5,971 nt of DNA from OMIS01 sp964443885 (GTDB taxonomy: Bacteria; Patescibacteriota; Microgenomatia; UBA1400; PJMF01): positions 1 to 5,971 of the forward strand of contig CAYUES010000052.1 of assembly GCA_964443885.1 (NCBI GenBank), in the 5' to 3' direction. Positions 5,933 through 5,971 of the stretch are shown here, one piece after another. Numbering within the stretch: position 1 is the stretch's first letter; each line of letters starts with the position of its first letter. The notes beneath the pieces are model-generated. The model ran no database searches. It saw only the letters and a program-made list of their open reading frames with translations, and had not been told where the DNA came from. The position numbers and the translations under genes were made by a program.

Positions 5933-5941
5933 TACTCAACA

Positions 5942-5971
5942 ATGTTACAGCGAGCTAGCACCATTATTGGG
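5942..5971 (+). CDS. Possible 5' end of a rightward gene (partial)
   Basis: The ATG at 5942-5944 opens a frame of ten codons (MLQRASTIIG) that runs off the right edge. It is divergent from trhO, preceded by a -10-like TATTAT at the same distance seen for other genes here, and lies where a divergent gene would be expected. A start of this kind, with an S-x-I-I-G turn, resembles the opening of PRC-barrel proteins, but ten residues are too few to decide. It may also be a chance frame. Confidence 0.35.
   Translation, partial: MLQRASTIIG

Noticed and set aside
1..5971. CRISPR array, tRNA/rRNA, insertion sequence or phage gene
   Set aside because: I saw no regularly spaced repeats, no tRNA-like cloverleaf, no transposase or integrase motifs and no long terminal repeats on either strand.

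Overview
The window is a compact, AT-rich bacterial chromosome segment. It has six complete protein genes, one gene cut by the left edge, and what may be the first codons of another gene at the right edge. I see no mobile element, phage gene, CRISPR array, tRNA or rRNA. All starts are ATG, stops are TAA, TAG and one TGA, and gaps are short. Small genes, sparse Shine-Dalgarno sites and -10 boxes close to start codons would suit a small-genome lineage such as Patescibacteria/CPR. That is an impression from style; no marker gene here fixes the taxon.

Left part (1-1233). A minus-strand gene for a YflT-like general stress protein with a glycine-rich tail runs off the left edge; it has the only clear Shine-Dalgarno of the window. 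After a 170-base gap comes a minus-strand DedA/VTT membrane protein. A 118-base divergent promoter region separates it from the next gene.

Middle part (1234-3266). On the plus strand lie a GreA-type transcript cleavage factor, a small four-helix membrane protein of unknown function, and a 360-residue exported or membrane-anchored protein of unknown function carrying a conserved-looking TFPEWYIVYSSDEY block. The last two are 6 bases apart and probably share a promoter embedded at the end of greA.

Right part (3267-5971). Converging on the unknown pair, on the minus strand, is a two-gene operon: trhO (O2-dependent tRNA U34 hydroxylase), then a membrane-anchored PCMH-type FAD oxidoreductase whose start overlaps the trhO stop (ATGA). 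A second divergent promoter region sits upstream of trhO, and an ATG with ten open codons faces right into the window edge.

The most interesting points are the cell-surface group (small membrane protein, unknown exported protein and outward-facing flavoprotein, with cysteines that could form disulfides), and the repeated placement of -10-like boxes 8-9 bases before start codons without a Shine-Dalgarno, which suggests leaderless mRNAs. A perfect AGGAGGTGA in a gap with no proper gene is also odd. I found no clear new defence system or other large undescribed system.
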